NCBI GenBank assembly: GCA_019635415.1
Contig: JAHBZN010000002.1
Coordinates: 992,001 to 1,056,000 of the forward strand
Length of the DNA stretch: 64,000 bases
Source of the DNA: Ramlibacter sp.
Lineage (GTDB): Bacteria > Pseudomonadota > Gammaproteobacteria > Burkholderiales > Burkholderiaceae_C
Direction: 5' to 3'
The notes beneath the pieces are model-generated. The model ran no database searches. It was not told the origin of the DNA and was given only the letters and a program-made list of their open reading frames with translations. A program made the translations under genes and the position numbers. Each line of letters begins with the position of its first letter. Within the stretch, counting starts at the first letter, position 1. Of the stretch, positions 1-10,108 are shown piece after piece.

Positions 1-222
1 TCTGAAGGCGCTGTATCCGGTAAGTACCCCTCCGACGATGCTCAGGAATCCCCAGAACTCCGCAGCGCCCCGCTTCCCCCGAATGGCGAGAAACAAAAGA
101 AGGAAGTGGAGCGCAATCCGGACGAGCCCGAGGGCTTTGAACTGGAAAAGCAGCACGGTAGCTTCGGCGCCGATACACACGACAGCGATGCTTATCAGAG
201 GCAGGGGTGGATTGCGTTGCAT
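1..222 (-). CDS. hypothetical membrane protein, partial (3' end outside window)
   Basis: The minus strand is open from an ATG at 222 to base 1 (74 residues) and runs off the edge. The translation is strongly hydrophobic, with three likely membrane segments at about residues 7-25, 29-47 and 57-73, separated by short basic loops. No family was recognised. The open frame continues upstream of the ATG for about 30 codons that also encode a hydrophobic stretch, but without a standard start codon, so the true start is uncertain. It follows the gene at 322-714 in the same direction and may be co-transcribed with it. Confidence 0.45.
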   Translation of the reverse strand, partial: MQRNPPLPLISIAVVCIGAEATVLLFQFKALGLVRIALHFLLLFLAIRGKRGAAEFWGFLSIVGGVLTGYSAFR

Positions 223-321
223 GCGGTCTAGCGTGAAGATGACCAGACCGCAACAACTTGCGGCGAAGCCGCTTCCTGCTGTTGTGGGTCCGTGTCGATT
301 GACCAGTTAAAGTGCGCGCCA

Positions 322-714
322 CTACGCTGGCAAGTTGCCCTTCTTGCTGAAGTAAGCGAGTTCATCCGAAAACTGTCTTTCAAGCTCATTGTCATTCGAC
401 GCCAGTGTTCCGACCCACATTTTGAAGAGTCCGAAGCCGAGAGAGGCCGCAACGTCACCCTTTTCATCTCGAAGCCGATTTTCCATATCAGTGAGCTTGC
501 CGATGTACGCGAATTGCTCGGTAGTCGCAAGCCGTTTGAAGGCCTGAGGCGTGGCATGGGTCTGGCGAAACATGCTGAATGCCATGTTAATGGAGTGGCC
601 CACGGCGATTTGCACTACGTCATCGGCCGCCCGCAGACGCGTGGTCATTGTCTCGAATTCACCCCGAAACGCCGCGCGGTCGGGATTCTCCTTCTTCTTG
701 CCAAAGCCGAACAT
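322..714 (-). CDS. hypothetical protein
   Basis: This encodes a 130-residue soluble protein with a basic N-terminus (MFGFGKKKENPDRAAFRGEF) followed by mostly helical, charged sequence. There is no signal peptide or membrane segment and no family was recognised. The start is well supported by an AGGAGG ribosome-binding site a few bases upstream. It probably shares a transcript with the hydrophobic partial gene at 1-222. Confidence 0.7.
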   Translation of the reverse strand: MFGFGKKKENPDRAAFRGEFETMTTRLRAADDVVQIAVGHSINMAFSMFRQTHATPQAFKRLATTEQFAYIGKLTDMENRLRDEKGDVAASLGFGLFKMWVGTLASNDNELERQFSDELAYFSKKGNLPA

Positions 715-905
715 GACGACCTCCTTTCTAGCGCTTTAACGTGATGTAGCCCAGCGCCTATCTTGGCACTTCAAGGATAGGCGATGAAATAAGCTGGTCC
801 GGCGAGTCAGATCAAAGCGGCACGATGTGGCGCGATGCCGCTTGCAATCAGCTCTCGGGGTGAATCTTGAGGATGCAGACACGTGAGTCATGCTACCTCT
901 GAAAC

Positions 906-1706
906 TCAAACCCCCACCAACCCCGCAGCCCGCTGCACCTCAATGCGTATCTCCTCCGTCAACTTCGCCTTGAGCTCGGTGAACACCGGCGTGGTCTTGA
1001 CGGAGTAATGGCGCGGGTGGGCAATGGGCACGGGCAGGTCGCACTTGATGCGGCCGGGGCGGGCGCTCATGACCACCACGCGGCTGCCCATGAAGATGGC
1101 TTCGTCGATATCGTGCGTCACAAACAGCACGGTCTTCTGCTCGGCTTCCCAGATGCCTTGCAGCAGTTCCTGCATCAGCTCGCGGGTCTGGTGGTCGAGC
1201 GCGCCAAAGGGCTCGTCCATGAGCAGGATGCGCGGGTCGTTGGCCAGGGCGCGGGCCAGCGCAGTGCGCTGCTGCATGCCGCCCGAGAGCTGCTTGGGAA
1301 AGTGGTTTTCAAACCCCTTCAACCCCACCTTGGCCAGAAACTGTCGCGCCTTGTCTTGCTGTTCGGCCAGGGGCAGGCCTTTTTCGCGCAGACCAAAGCA
1401 CACGTTCTGCAGCACCGTGAGCCAGGGGAACAGGGTGTAGCTCTGGAACACCATGCCGCGGTCGGCGCCGGGGCCGCTCACGGCTTTGCCGTCCAGCTCG
1501 ATGCTGCCCGTGGTGGGCGTGTCCAGGCCGGCCACCATGCGCAGCAGGGTGCTCTTGCCGCAGCCCGAGGGGCCGAGGATGGTGATGAAGTCGTTCTCGG
1601 CCACCGTCAGGTCAGTGGCGTCCAGCGCCACGGTGCCGCCCTCTGTTTTGCCGTCTCGCCCGGGGAAGGTTTTGGACAGCTTGGAGATGTTGAGGATGTT
1701 GGTCAC
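906..1706 (-). CDS. ABC transporter ATP-binding protein (NitT/TauT type)
   Basis: This is the 266-residue ATPase subunit of an importer. It has a Walker A (GPSGCGKST), signature (LSGGMQQR), Walker B (ILLMDEP) and switch histidine (FVTHD), as in the SsuB/TauB/NrtD family. I chose a GTG start at 1706 because it gives the usual N-terminus and overlaps the permease stop by four bases (GTGA). The same frame stays open upstream to 2117, but that part is only a shadow of the permease. It is the last gene of the hutU-hutH-transporter transcription unit, so a histidine-related substrate is inferred from context, not shown by sequence. Confidence 0.9.
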   Translation of the reverse strand: MTNILNISKLSKTFPGRDGKTEGGTVALDATDLTVAENDFITILGPSGCGKSTLLRMVAGLDTPTTGSIELDGKAVSGPGADRGMVFQSYTLFPWLTVLQNVCFGLREKGLPLAEQQDKARQFLAKVGLKGFENHFPKQLSGGMQQRTALARALANDPRILLMDEPFGALDHQTRELMQELLQGIWEAEQKTVLFVTHDIDEAIFMGSRVVVMSARPGRIKCDLPVPIAHPRHYSVKTTPVFTELKAKLTEEIRIEVQRAAGLVGV

Positions 1707-2476
1707 AGCCGGGCCCACGGGTATAGCTTGCGGTTGAAGGCCTTGAAGGCAAAGTCTGTCACCAGGCCGATCACGCCAATCACGATGATGCCGAAGATGA
1801 TCTGGTCGGTGGCCAGCAGCGCCTGGCTGTCGGTGATCATGTGGCCGATGCCGCTGCTCGCGCCGATCAGTTCCGCCACGATCACGTAGGTCCAGGCCCA
1901 GCCCAGCACCATGCGCAGTGTCTCGGCAATCTCGGGCGATGCGCTGGGCAGCAGCACGCGGGTGACGATGCCGCGGTCGCCCGCGCCCAGGGTGTAGGCC
2001 GCTTCCACCAGATCGCGCCGCGTGTTGCCCACGCTCACGGCAATCATCAGCACCAGCTGGAAGAAGCTGCCGATGAAGATGACGCTCAGCTTCTGTGCCT
2101 CTCCAATGCCGGCCCACAGGATCAGCAGCGGAATGAAGGCCGACGCAGGCAGGTAGCGCGCAAAGCTCACAAAGGGCTCAAAGAACGCTTCGATGGGCTT
2201 GTACGCGCCCATCAGCACGCCCAGGGGCACGGCCAGCGCGGCGGCGACGATGAAGCCGCCCAGCACGCGCCACACGGTCATGCCGATATCCCTGGCAAAG
2301 CCCTGGTTCGCCAGCAGGTCCCAGCCCGAGCGCACCATGGTCAGCGGGTCGGCCAGGAAGGTCCTGGAGACATAGCCACCCAGGGTCACGGCCGCCCACA
2401 GCGCGAAGAAGAGGATGAAGAAGCTCACCCCCAGCACCGCGCGGGTGCCGGGGCTCACCGGTTGCAGGGGACGCAT
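1703..2476 (-). CDS. ABC transporter permease (NitT/TauT type)
   Basis: This is a 257-residue inner-membrane permease of the SsuC/TauC family with about six membrane helices. The EAA-type loop, which contacts the ATPase, is visible around EAAYTLGAGDRGIVTRVLLP. It overlaps the ATPase start by four bases and follows the binding-protein gene by 16 bases, consistent with one operon. The family imports small organic acids, taurine, sulfonates, nitrate or heterocycles. Here the location directly behind hutH suggests histidine, urocanate or another imidazole compound, which is an inference. Confidence 0.88.
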   Translation of the reverse strand: MRPLQPVSPGTRAVLGVSFFILFFALWAAVTLGGYVSRTFLADPLTMVRSGWDLLANQGFARDIGMTVWRVLGGFIVAAALAVPLGVLMGAYKPIEAFFEPFVSFARYLPASAFIPLLILWAGIGEAQKLSVIFIGSFFQLVLMIAVSVGNTRRDLVEAAYTLGAGDRGIVTRVLLPSASPEIAETLRMVLGWAWTYVIVAELIGASSGIGHMITDSQALLATDQIIFGIIVIGVIGLVTDFAFKAFNRKLYPWARL

Positions 2477-2492
2477 GCGCGGCGGTCTTTGC

Positions 2493-3437
2493 TTACTTGA
2501 TGAATTGCGTGTCGGCCAGCTTGCCCATGTCGGGCAAGGCCTTGATGATGCCGGCTTCCATCAGCAGGCCAGCGGCCTCCTTGCTGAACTCGGCATGCTC
2601 GCTGGCGAAGAACTTCTGGTTGGCGGCGCGGTCCTGCCAGCGCAGGTACTTCTGGCTGGCTTCGAACTTGTCGGCGGGTTGCTTGACGTCCGCGCCCATG
2701 ATCTCGAAGCTCTTGGCCGGGTCCTTCTTGATCATCTCCAGCGCGTCAAAGTAGCCATCGGCCAGGGCCTTGGCCGCCTTGGGGTTATCGGCCAGGAACT
2801 TGGGCGTGCAACCGAAGGTGTCCATCACCATCGGGTAGTCGAGCGTGGTGGCGATGATCTTGCCGGCCTCGGGCTTCTCGCGCACGGCGCTCAGGTAGGG
2901 CTCGTACGTCATGGCGGCGTCCAGGCCACTGGTGCCAGCAATCATGGCGTTGGCGGCGGCCTGGGGCTCGAGGTTGACGATCTTCACATCCTTGGTGCTC
3001 AGGCCATTCTTCTTGAGCATCCAGGCCAGGCCGAAGTAGGGCGCGGTGCCAGGCGCGCTGGCGGCCACGGTCTTGCCCTTGAGGTCGCTGATTTTAGCGA
3101 TGCTGGGCTTGACCACCATGCCATCGGCGCCGTAGCTCTTGTCGAGCTGGAAGATCTGCGTGGTGGCCACGCCGTTGGCGTTCCACACAATCCAGGTCTC
3201 CACCGTGGTGGCCGCGCACTGGATGTCGCCCGAGGCAATGGCCAGGTGGCGGTCTTTCTGCGGGATCTTCTTGATGGTCACGTCCAGCCCGTGCTTCTTG
3301 AACAGGCCGGCTTCCTTGGCCAGGGTCAGGGGGGCAAAGCCCGTCCATCCCGACATGCCGATGGCGACTTTGGTTTCCTGAGCCTGGCTGGTCACGCAGG
3401 TGAAGGCAATGAGCGAGAGGGCAAACAGCTTTTTCAC
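2493..3437 (-). CDS. ABC transporter substrate-binding protein (NMT1/THI5-like)
   Basis: This is a 314-residue periplasmic binding protein. Residues 1-19 form a signal peptide (basic start, hydrophobic core, cleavage near SQA/QE), followed by the NMT1/SsuA-like two-lobe fold with the typical opening VAIGMSGWTGFAPLTLAKE. It lies 41 bases downstream of hutH on the same strand and is followed by its permease and ATPase. An AGGAG-type site precedes the start. Ligand identity cannot be read from sequence; the hut context points to an imidazole compound. Confidence 0.9.
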   Translation of the reverse strand: MKKLFALSLIAFTCVTSQAQETKVAIGMSGWTGFAPLTLAKEAGLFKKHGLDVTIKKIPQKDRHLAIASGDIQCAATTVETWIVWNANGVATTQIFQLDKSYGADGMVVKPSIAKISDLKGKTVAASAPGTAPYFGLAWMLKKNGLSTKDVKIVNLEPQAAANAMIAGTSGLDAAMTYEPYLSAVREKPEAGKIIATTLDYPMVMDTFGCTPKFLADNPKAAKALADGYFDALEMIKKDPAKSFEIMGADVKQPADKFEASQKYLRWQDRAANQKFFASEHAEFSKEAAGLLMEAGIIKALPDMGKLADTQFIK

Positions 3438-3478
3438 GGGGGTTCTCCTGGTTGGGTATGGGTGACTCTATGCAGGCT

Positions 3479-5020
3479 TCATGCCAGTCGCAATGCGTGT
3501 AACTCCGGTATTTGCGCCTCGATGGCCTCTGCGATCGCACCGTCCGACACGAGGTCGTGCATGGCTGACATGTCGGGGGCGAGGCTGCGGTCCTGCATCA
3601 TGGCGGGAGAGACTTGGCGTACCGCGCGCATTACGCCTTCGAGGGCCGGGGCGCTCGTGAGCGGCCGCAGGAACTCGATGCCCTGGGCGGCGGCCAGCAG
3701 TTCAATGCCCACGATGTGCGCGGTGTTGCGCAGCATGAGCGCCAGGCGTCGCGCCGCATAGGTGGCCATGCTCACATGGTCTTCCTGGTTGGCCGAGGTG
3801 GGCAGGCTGTCCACGCTCGCGGGGTGGGCCAGCGACTTGTTCTCGCTGGCCAGCGAGGCCGCCGTGACATGCACGATCATGAAGCCGCTGTTCAGGCCCG
3901 GATCCGGCGTGAGAAAAGGGGGCAGGCGCGACACCACCGTGTCCACCAGCATCGCGATTCGCCTTTCGGTGATGGCGCCGATCTCGGCAATGGCCACGGC
4001 CAGCGCATCGGCGGCCAGCGCCACCGGCTCGGCGTGGAAGTTGCCGCCCGACACCATGAGTCCCTCGAACACCAGCGGGTTGTCCGTCACGGCGTTGGCT
4101 TCGCGCACCAGCACCTCGGCGGCATAGCGCATCTGGTCCAGGCAGGCACCCATCACCTGTGGCTGGCAGCGCAGGCAGTACGGGTCCTGGACGCGGTCAT
4201 CCCCTTCGAGGTGCGACGCGCGGATGGCGCTGCCCACCATGAGTGCGCGGTAGGCCGCAGCGCAGTCGATCTGGCCGGGCTGGCCGCGCACCGCGTGGAT
4301 GCGCGGATCGAATGGCCCGTCGCTGCCACGTGCCGCGTCCAGCGTCAGCGCGCCGGAGATCACCGCGGCTTCAAACACCCGGTCGGTGGTGAGCAGGGCG
4401 TCGATCGCCAGGCCGGCCGACACCTGCGTGCCGTTGATCAACGCCAGTCCCTCCTTGGCGCCGAGGGCCAGTGGCTTGAGGCCGGCACGCGCCAGGGCCT
4501 CGGCCCCGTTCAGCCGCTCACCCCGGTAGAAGGCTTCACCCTCGCCGATCAGCGGCAGGCACAGGTGGGCCAGTGGCGCGAGGTCGCCAGAGGCACCGAC
4601 GGACCCCTGGCAGGGAATGACCGGGACCACCCCCGCGTTGTGCAGGTCGATCAGGCCGTCGACCACTTCCTCGCGCACGCCCGAGTAGCCGCGGGCCAGG
4701 CTGGCGGCCTTGAGCACCAGAATCAGCCGCACCACGCGCTCGCTCATGGGTTCGCCCACGCCCACCGCATGTGAACGCAGCAGCTTGAGTTGCAGCGTGG
4801 CGAGGTCGGCCCGCGCAATGCGCGTACTCGCCAGCTTGCCGAACCCGGTATTGACACCGTAGACGGCGGCATCGCCCTCGGTGGCGCGGCGCACCAGCTC
4901 GGCGCTGGCACGGATGCCGTCGCGGCACGCGGGATCGAGCGCGATGTGCGGCGGTGTGGCGCTGCACAGACGGCGCAGCTGCGCCAGCGTGAGCTGGCCG
5001 GGGACGAGGGTTTCGGTCAT
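3479..5020 (-). CDS. hutH: histidine ammonia-lyase
   Basis: HutH converts L-histidine to urocanate and ammonia, the first step of histidine catabolism in the cytoplasm. The 513-residue protein carries the Ala143-Ser144-Gly145 triad, in [13 protein letters not shown], that cyclises into the MIO prosthetic group. It also has the N-terminal YGVNTGFG motif typical of the family. Length matches characterised HutH proteins (about 500-515). Its start overlaps the hutU stop by four bases (ATGA), so the two are translationally coupled. Confidence 0.97.
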   Translation of the reverse strand: MTETLVPGQLTLAQLRRLCSATPPHIALDPACRDGIRASAELVRRATEGDAAVYGVNTGFGKLASTRIARADLATLQLKLLRSHAVGVGEPMSERVVRLILVLKAASLARGYSGVREEVVDGLIDLHNAGVVPVIPCQGSVGASGDLAPLAHLCLPLIGEGEAFYRGERLNGAEALARAGLKPLALGAKEGLALINGTQVSAGLAIDALLTTDRVFEAAVISGALTLDAARGSDGPFDPRIHAVRGQPGQIDCAAAYRALMVGSAIRASHLEGDDRVQDPYCLRCQPQVMGACLDQMRYAAEVLVREANAVTDNPLVFEGLMVSGGNFHAEPVALAADALAVAIAEIGAITERRIAMLVDTVVSRLPPFLTPDPGLNSGFMIVHVTAASLASENKSLAHPASVDSLPTSANQEDHVSMATYAARRLALMLRNTAHIVGIELLAAAQGIEFLRPLTSAPALEGVMRAVRQVSPAMMQDRSLAPDMSAMHDLVSDGAIAEAIEAQIPELHALRLA

Positions 5021-6720
5021 CCGATCATCGGCAGGTTGAGGTGGTTGTCTTTCGCGCTTTGCCGGGCAATGTCATAGCCCGCGTCCGCATGGCGCATCAC
5101 GCCGGTGGCCGGATCGTTGAACAGCACGCGGCCCAGCTTCTCGGTGGCTTCGTCGGTGCCGTCGGCGCAAATCACCACGCCACTGTGTTGCGAATAGCCC
5201 ATGCCCACGCCGCCGCCATGGTGCAGGCTGACCCAGGTGGCGCCGCTGGCGGTATTGAGCAGGGCGTTCAGCAACGGCCAGTCACTCACCGCGTCGCTGC
5301 CGTCCATCATGGCTTCGGTCTCGCGGTTGGGGGAGGCGACCGAGCCGCTGTCCAGGTGGTCCCGGCCAATCACGATGGGGCCTTTGAGCTCACCGCTCTT
5401 CACCATCTCGTTGAAGGCCAGACCCGCCCGATGGCGTTCGCCCAGACCGATCCAACAGATGCGCGCGGGCAAGCCCTGGAAGGCAATGCGTTCGCCCGCC
5501 ATGTCCAGCCAGCGATGCAGGTGGCGGTTCTCAGGGAAGAGTTCCTTCATCTTCGCGTCGGTCTTGCGGATGTCTTCAGGGTCACCGCTGAGCGCCACCC
5601 AGCGGAAGGGGCCGATGCCCTTGCAGAACAGCGGGCGCACATAGGCAGGCACAAAACCGGGAAAGTCAAAGGCACGGGCCACGCCAAAGTCCTTGGCCAC
5701 CTGGCGCAGGTTGTTGCCGTAGTCCACCGTGGGGATGCCCATGGCGTGGAAGGCCAGCATGGCGCGGATGTGCTCGGCGCATGATTCGCCAGCGGCCTGC
5801 TTGAGGGCCGCATGCTGCGTCGGGTCCTTGCGCGCGGCTTGCCACTGGGCCACGCTCCATCCGGCGGGCAGGTACCCGTTGATGATGTCGTGGGCCGAGG
5901 TCTGGTCGGTCACGATGTCGGGCCGGATGCCCCCGGCCTGGGCGCGGCGCACCAGTTCGGGCAGGATCTCGGCGGCGTTGCCGCACAGTCCGATCGAGAC
6001 CGCCTCCCTGGCGGCCGTGTGCTGCTGGATGAGGGCCAGCGCGTGGTCAAGGTCCCGCGCCTGCTTGTCGAGGTAGCGCGTGCGCAGCCTGAAGTCGATG
6101 CTGCTTTGCTGGCATTCGATGTTCAGCGAACAGGCGCCTGCAAAACTTGCAGCCAGCGGTTGCGCGCCGCCCATGCCGCCCAGGCCGGCCGTGAGGATCC
6201 AGCGGCCGCTCAGATCGCCCTGGTAGTGCTGGCGGCCGGCCTCCACGAAGGTTTCGTAGGTGCCCTGCACGATGCCCTGGCTGCCGATGTAGATCCAGCT
6301 GCCGGCGGTCATCTGGCCGTACATCATCAGGCCGGCGCGGTCGAGCTGATTGAAGTGCTCCCAGTTCGCCCACTGGGGCACCAGGTTGGAGTTGGCCAGC
6401 AGCACGCGCGGGGCCCCCGCATGGGTGCGGAACACGCCCACGGGCTTGCCCGACTGGATCAGCAGGGTCTGGTCGGGTTGCAGCTGGCGCAGGCTGTGCA
6501 GGATGGCGTCAAAGCAGGGCCAGTTGCGGGCGGCCTTGCCGATGCCCCCGTAGACCACCAGCTCATCGGGGTTCTCGGCCACTTCCGGGTCCAGGTTGTT
6601 CTGGAGCATGCGGTAGGCGGCTTCGATCTGCCAGTTGGCACAGCTGATGGCGCTGCCCCGCGGTGCGCGCACCGGGCGCGGCCGGCTGTCGAGGAACGGA
6701 GTTTGCGAGAGGTCGGACAT
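5017..6720 (-). CDS. hutU: urocanate hydratase
   Basis: HutU adds water to urocanate to give 4-imidazolone-5-propionate, using bound NAD+. The 567-residue translation contains the glycine-rich NAD region [10 protein letters not shown] and the highly conserved C-terminal stretch around [17 protein letters not shown]. It is the first gene of the minus-strand hut unit, starting 118 bases from hutC, which is divergent. The intergenic region holds two palindromic operator-like sites, so repression by HutC is expected. Confidence 0.97.
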   Translation of the reverse strand: MSDLSQTPFLDSRPRPVRAPRGSAISCANWQIEAAYRMLQNNLDPEVAENPDELVVYGGIGKAARNWPCFDAILHSLRQLQPDQTLLIQSGKPVGVFRTHAGAPRVLLANSNLVPQWANWEHFNQLDRAGLMMYGQMTAGSWIYIGSQGIVQGTYETFVEAGRQHYQGDLSGRWILTAGLGGMGGAQPLAASFAGACSLNIECQQSSIDFRLRTRYLDKQARDLDHALALIQQHTAAREAVSIGLCGNAAEILPELVRRAQAGGIRPDIVTDQTSAHDIINGYLPAGWSVAQWQAARKDPTQHAALKQAAGESCAEHIRAMLAFHAMGIPTVDYGNNLRQVAKDFGVARAFDFPGFVPAYVRPLFCKGIGPFRWVALSGDPEDIRKTDAKMKELFPENRHLHRWLDMAGERIAFQGLPARICWIGLGERHRAGLAFNEMVKSGELKGPIVIGRDHLDSGSVASPNRETEAMMDGSDAVSDWPLLNALLNTASGATWVSLHHGGGVGMGYSQHSGVVICADGTDEATEKLGRVLFNDPATGVMRHADAGYDIARQSAKDNHLNLPMIG

Positions 6721-6759
6721 GACGAGCTCCTGGACGGTGGGGCAAGAAACGGCGTGTAA

Positions 6760-6811
6760 AGTTGTATAGACAACTTAAGCGATTCGAAGCAGTTTAGTTG
6801 TCTATACAACT
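6760..6811. promoter_or_regulatory. divergent hutU/hutC operator region with two HutC-type palindromes
   Basis: Two copies of the palindrome AGTTGT-N4-ACAACT lie at 6760-6775 and 6796-6811, between divergent hutU and hutC. The centre is ATAG in one copy and CTAT in the other, so the sites are exact inverted copies of each other. GntR-family HutC repressors are known to bind short palindromes of this shape and to release them on binding urocanate. The position would allow control of both hut units and autoregulation. The assignment is by pattern and context only. Confidence 0.8.
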
Positions 6812-6838
6812 TGTGTCAACTGGGGTAATCTACGGGTC

Positions 6839-7549
6839 ATGAGCAAGCGTGAATTGCCGGCTTACGAGCAGGTCAAGGCCTTCATCCGGGGCCACATCAG
6901 CAGCGGCGACTGGAAGCCCGGCGACCCCGTGCCCAGCGAGTCGGCGCTGATGGCGCAGTTTGGCGTGTCCCGCATGACGGTCAACCGCGCGCTGCGCGAG
7001 CTGGCGGCCGAAGGCATGGTCACGCGCGTGCAGGGCTCGGGCACGCGGGTGGCGCAGTTGCACCGCATCTCCTCCCGCCTGACCATTCGCGACATCCATG
7101 AGGAAGTGGTGGAGCGCGGCCACACCCACGCCACGCGTGTGCTCACCGTGGCGCGGGAGGCGGCCAGCGCCGATGTCGCGCCCGCCCTGGGCCTGGCCCC
7201 CGGCGCGCCGGTGTTCCACACGGTTCTGATCCATTTGGAGAACGGCATCCCGATCCAGTACGAGGATCGCTATGTCAACCCGGCGGCCGCGCCAGACTAC
7301 CTGCTTACCGATTTCACCCAGACCACGCCGACGCACCATTTGCTGCTGCATGCGCCGCTGACCGAGGCCAGCTACGCCATCGAGGCGTGCCTGCCCACGG
7401 CAGACGAGGCTCGCGAACTCGGCATCAAGCGCAGCGAGCCCTGTCTGGCCATGATGCGACGCACCGTGAGCGGCGCCAACGTGGCCAGTGTGGCACGGCT
7501 GGTCTACCCCGGTACCCGCTACAGCTTCGCGGGGCAGTTCCAGGCATGA
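6839..7549 (+). CDS. hutC: histidine utilisation repressor, GntR family
   Basis: This is a 236-residue regulator with an N-terminal winged helix-turn-helix (PSESALMAQFGVSRMTVNRALREL, about residues 38-60) and a C-terminal UTRA effector domain (about residues 90-230). HutC proteins repress hut genes, and urocanate acts as inducer. It is transcribed away from hutU across an operator region with two palindromes. Its stop overlaps the hutD start (ATGA). Confidence 0.95.
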   Translation: MSKRELPAYEQVKAFIRGHISSGDWKPGDPVPSESALMAQFGVSRMTVNRALRELAAEGMVTRVQGSGTRVAQLHRISSRLTIRDIHEEVVERGHTHATRVLTVAREAASADVAPALGLAPGAPVFHTVLIHLENGIPIQYEDRYVNPAAAPDYLLTDFTQTTPTHHLLLHAPLTEASYAIEACLPTADEARELGIKRSEPCLAMMRRTVSGANVASVARLVYPGTRYSFAGQFQA

Positions 7550-8100
7550 GCTGGCAGCAGGTCGCCCTGGCCGGCGTCGCGCCTCAGGCCTGGAAAAACG
7601 GCGGCGGCACGACGCGTGAGCTGCTGGCCTGGCCGGCCGCCACCGACTGGCGCGTGCGCCTGTCGGTGGCGGAGGTGGCGCGCAGCGGCCCGTTCTCGCG
7701 CTACGACGGCGTGCGCCGCTGGTTTGCCGTGCTGGATGGCGCGGGAGTGCGGTTGCAGGTGGGCGGCGTGTTCCATACGCTGACGCCCGGCGACGGGCCC
7801 CTGGCGTTTGATGGGGCAGAGCCCGTGGATTGCGAACTCCTGGCCGGCGCGACGCAGGACTTCAATCTCATGTCGCGCGAAGGTTCTCCGGTGTTGCGCC
7901 ACGTGCGCGGCACCTGGGAAGGGCGTGTCGATGCTAGTGTTTTTGTAGCGGTGTATGCCCATTCGTCAGGGGCTACCGTCACTTTGGGCCGTGAAACACT
8001 GCGTGTCCCTCCGGCAACCCTGGCCTGGCAGGTGCTGCCCGCCGCGGGCGTTGTGGGCGTGAGCAGTACGGATGCGCTGTGGATGGAGGTCGTCCCATGA
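7546..8100 (+). CDS. hutD: HutD family protein
   Basis: This encodes a 184-residue cupin-like protein of the HutD/Ves family, with the typical start [15 protein letters not shown]. HutD is thought to set an upper limit on hut expression, perhaps by binding formylglutamate, but its biochemical role is poorly established. Start 7546 was chosen because it overlaps the hutC stop by four bases and gives the family N-terminus. Bases 7932-7995 look like an in-frame copy of the dispersed TGCTA/TAGC repeat found elsewhere in the window, and encode roughly [17 protein letters not shown]. Confidence 0.9.
   Translation: MSWQQVALAGVAPQAWKNGGGTTRELLAWPAATDWRVRLSVAEVARSGPFSRYDGVRRWFAVLDGAGVRLQVGGVFHTLTPGDGPLAFDGAEPVDCELLAGATQDFNLMSREGSPVLRHVRGTWEGRVDASVFVAVYAHSSGATVTLGRETLRVPPATLAWQVLPAAGVVGVSSTDALWMEVVP
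7932..7995 (+). repeat. dispersed Comamonadaceae-type repeat, copy inside hutD
   Basis: The stretch reads TGCTA-N8-TAGC, then a GCCC...GGGCTA arm pair, matching the arrangement in the copies at 15229, 17155, 25627, 42627 and 44038. Unlike those, it lies entirely within a coding sequence and keeps the hutD frame open. Alignment was done by eye. Confidence 0.55.
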
Positions 8101-9311
8101 ACGTGGAAATCTGGACCCATTGCCGGGTGGCCACCCTGACTGCGAACGCGTCGGTGGCCTACGGGCTCGTCGACAACGCTGCCCTGGTGGTTCAGGGCGA
8201 CCGCGTGGCCTGGGTCGGCCCACAGTCAGAACTGCCCGCCGAATGGCTCTCGCGCTGCACACGCGGCCACGACGCGGGGGGCGCGCTGATCACCCCCGGG
8301 CTGATCGACTGCCACACCCATCTGGTGTACGGGGGGGACCGAGCGCTGGAGTTCGAGCAGCGGCTCAACGGGGCCAGCTACGAAGACATCGCCCGTGCCG
8401 GTGGTGGCATTGCCTCGACTGTGCGGGCCACGCGCGCGGCCAGCGCGGCGCAGCTGGAAGCCCAGAGTCTGGCCCGGCTCTGGGCGCTGATCGCCGAGGG
8501 GGTGACCACGCTGGAAATCAAGTCCGGCTACGGGCTGGCACTGGAGCATGAACGCAAGCTGCTGCGCGTCGCACGCGCACTGAGCCGCGACCTTCCCGTC
8601 GACGTGTGCACCACGTTCCTCGGGGCCCATGCGGTTCCGCCCGAGTTCGCCGGGCGCACCGACGACTATCTGGACGAGGTGCTGCGCATGCTGCCGGTGC
8701 TGCAGTCCGAAGGGCTGGTGGACGCCGTGGACGCTTTTTGCGAGCGCATTGCCTTCACGCCGGCGCAGACGCGCCGCGTGTTCGAGGCGGCGCGCGCGCT
8801 GGGCTTGCCGGTCAAACTGCATGCCGAGCAGCTCAGCGACAGCGGGGGCGCACAACTTGCCGCGGAATTTGGCGCCCTGAGCTGCGACCATCTGGAGTGG
8901 CTCAGCCCCGAGGGCGCTGCTGCCATGGCCCGTGCGGGCAGTGTTGCGGTCCTGTTGCCGGGCGCGTTCTATTTCCTTCGCGAGACGCGGCTGCCACCGG
9001 TGGCGTTGTTGCGCGAGCACGGCGTCCCCATGGCGGTGTCCACCGACTGCAACCCTGGAAGCTCGCCGTGCACCTCGCTGCTGCTCATGCTCAACATGGC
9101 CTGCACGCTGATGCGGCTCACCCCCGAGGAGGCCCTGGCCGGCGCCACGCGCCATGCCGCGCAGGCCCTGGGCCTGACCGACCGCGGAACACTTGCGCCG
9201 GGCCAGCGCGCCGATTTCGTGCTGTGGGGCCTGGACCATCCGGCGCAACTGGCGTACGCCATGGGCGCCAACCCGCGCCTTCAAACTGTTTTCAAGGGAC
9301 GCCCCGAATGA
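8097..9311 (+). CDS. hutI: imidazolonepropionase
   Basis: HutI hydrolyses 4-imidazolone-5-propionate to N-formimino-L-glutamate. The 404-residue amidohydrolase-superfamily protein has the metal-binding His73-Thr-His75 ([14 protein letters not shown]), the substrate region [11 protein letters not shown] and the later [10 protein letters not shown] motif. The start at 8097 overlaps the hutD stop (ATGA); an earlier in-frame ATG at 8079 lies within hutD and is less likely. It is coupled to hutG by another four-base overlap. Confidence 0.97.
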   Translation: MNVEIWTHCRVATLTANASVAYGLVDNAALVVQGDRVAWVGPQSELPAEWLSRCTRGHDAGGALITPGLIDCHTHLVYGGDRALEFEQRLNGASYEDIARAGGGIASTVRATRAASAAQLEAQSLARLWALIAEGVTTLEIKSGYGLALEHERKLLRVARALSRDLPVDVCTTFLGAHAVPPEFAGRTDDYLDEVLRMLPVLQSEGLVDAVDAFCERIAFTPAQTRRVFEAARALGLPVKLHAEQLSDSGGAQLAAEFGALSCDHLEWLSPEGAAAMARAGSVAVLLPGAFYFLRETRLPPVALLREHGVPMAVSTDCNPGSSPCTSLLLMLNMACTLMRLTPEEALAGATRHAAQALGLTDRGTLAPGQRADFVLWGLDHPAQLAYAMGANPRLQTVFKGRPE

Positions 9312-10108
9312 GTGTTGATTTGCATCGCGGCACGGTGCCGCTGCTGGTGAGCATGCCCCACGTGGGCACGCTGATCCCCGACGATCTGAAAGATGGCTAC
9401 CAGCCGCGCGCCCTTGCCGTGGAGGACACCGACTGGCACCTGCACCGCCTGTATGACTTCCTGCCGGCGCTGGGCGCCAGCGTCCTGCGCCCGCAGGTTT
9501 CGCGGTACGTGATCGACCTGAACCGGCCGCCCGACGACACCCCCATGTACCCCGGTGCCGCCAACACCGAGCTGTGTCCCACGCGTTTCTTCACCGGCGA
9601 TCCGCTGTACCGCGAGGGCGCGACCCCCGATGCCTCCCAGCGCGCTCGCCGCCGCGAGGCCTACTGGCAGCCCTACCACGACGCATTGCGGGGTGAGCTG
9701 GACCGCCTTCGCGCCGCACACGGGTTTGTGCTGCTGTGGGACGCGCACAGCATCCGCAGCCGGATCCCCTGGCTGTTCGAAGGCCGTCTGCCGGACCTCA
9801 ACATCGGCACGGCCAGTGGCACCGCCGCGGATCCCGCCATTGCCTCGGCGGTGGCGGCGGCCTGCGATGGCATGCCGGGACTGACGCATGTGGTCAATGG
9901 CCGCTTCAAGGGGGGGTACATCACAAGGCACTACGGTCAGCCGGCGCAACAGGTGCACGCGGTGCAGCTCGAGAAGTGCCAGAGCCTGTACATGCAGGAG
10001 CAGGCGCCGTTCGCCTATGACGACACCCTGGCCCAGGCCGTCCAGCCGCTGCTGCGACGCATGGTGGAGGCGGCGCTGGCCGCGGCCCGGAGCCTGCATG
10101 AGCGCTGA
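9308..10108 (+). CDS. hutG: N-formylglutamate deformylase
   Basis: This 266-residue protein belongs to the N-formylglutamate amidohydrolase family ([17 protein letters not shown] near the start, then [12 protein letters not shown] and [16 protein letters not shown]). It releases formate from N-formylglutamate to give glutamate, the last step of the five-step histidine pathway. The presence of HutF next door confirms this route over direct formiminoglutamate hydrolysis. Its end overlaps the hutF start by 11 bases. Confidence 0.95.
   Translation: MSVDLHRGTVPLLVSMPHVGTLIPDDLKDGYQPRALAVEDTDWHLHRLYDFLPALGASVLRPQVSRYVIDLNRPPDDTPMYPGAANTELCPTRFFTGDPLYREGATPDASQRARRREAYWQPYHDALRGELDRLRAAHGFVLLWDAHSIRSRIPWLFEGRLPDLNIGTASGTAADPAIASAVAAACDGMPGLTHVVNGRFKGGYITRHYGQPAQQVHAVQLEKCQSLYMQEQAPFAYDDTLAQAVQPLLRRMVEAALAAARSLHER

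Noticed and set aside
38..310. Plus-strand 90-codon open frame at the left edge
   Set aside because: It is antisense to a hydrophobic frame that reads like a real membrane protein, and its own translation is Arg/Ser-rich without a pattern.
755..783. Hairpin CGCCTATC/GATAGGCG as a terminator or small RNA
   Set aside because: It has a 13-base loop, no T-run and lies upstream of a start codon rather than after a gene; too little support.
8606..9307. Plus-strand open frame upstream of hutG in the hutG frame (starting at 8606)
   Set aside because: It lies within hutI in another frame and is Arg/Gly-rich nonsense until the true hutG start at 9308.
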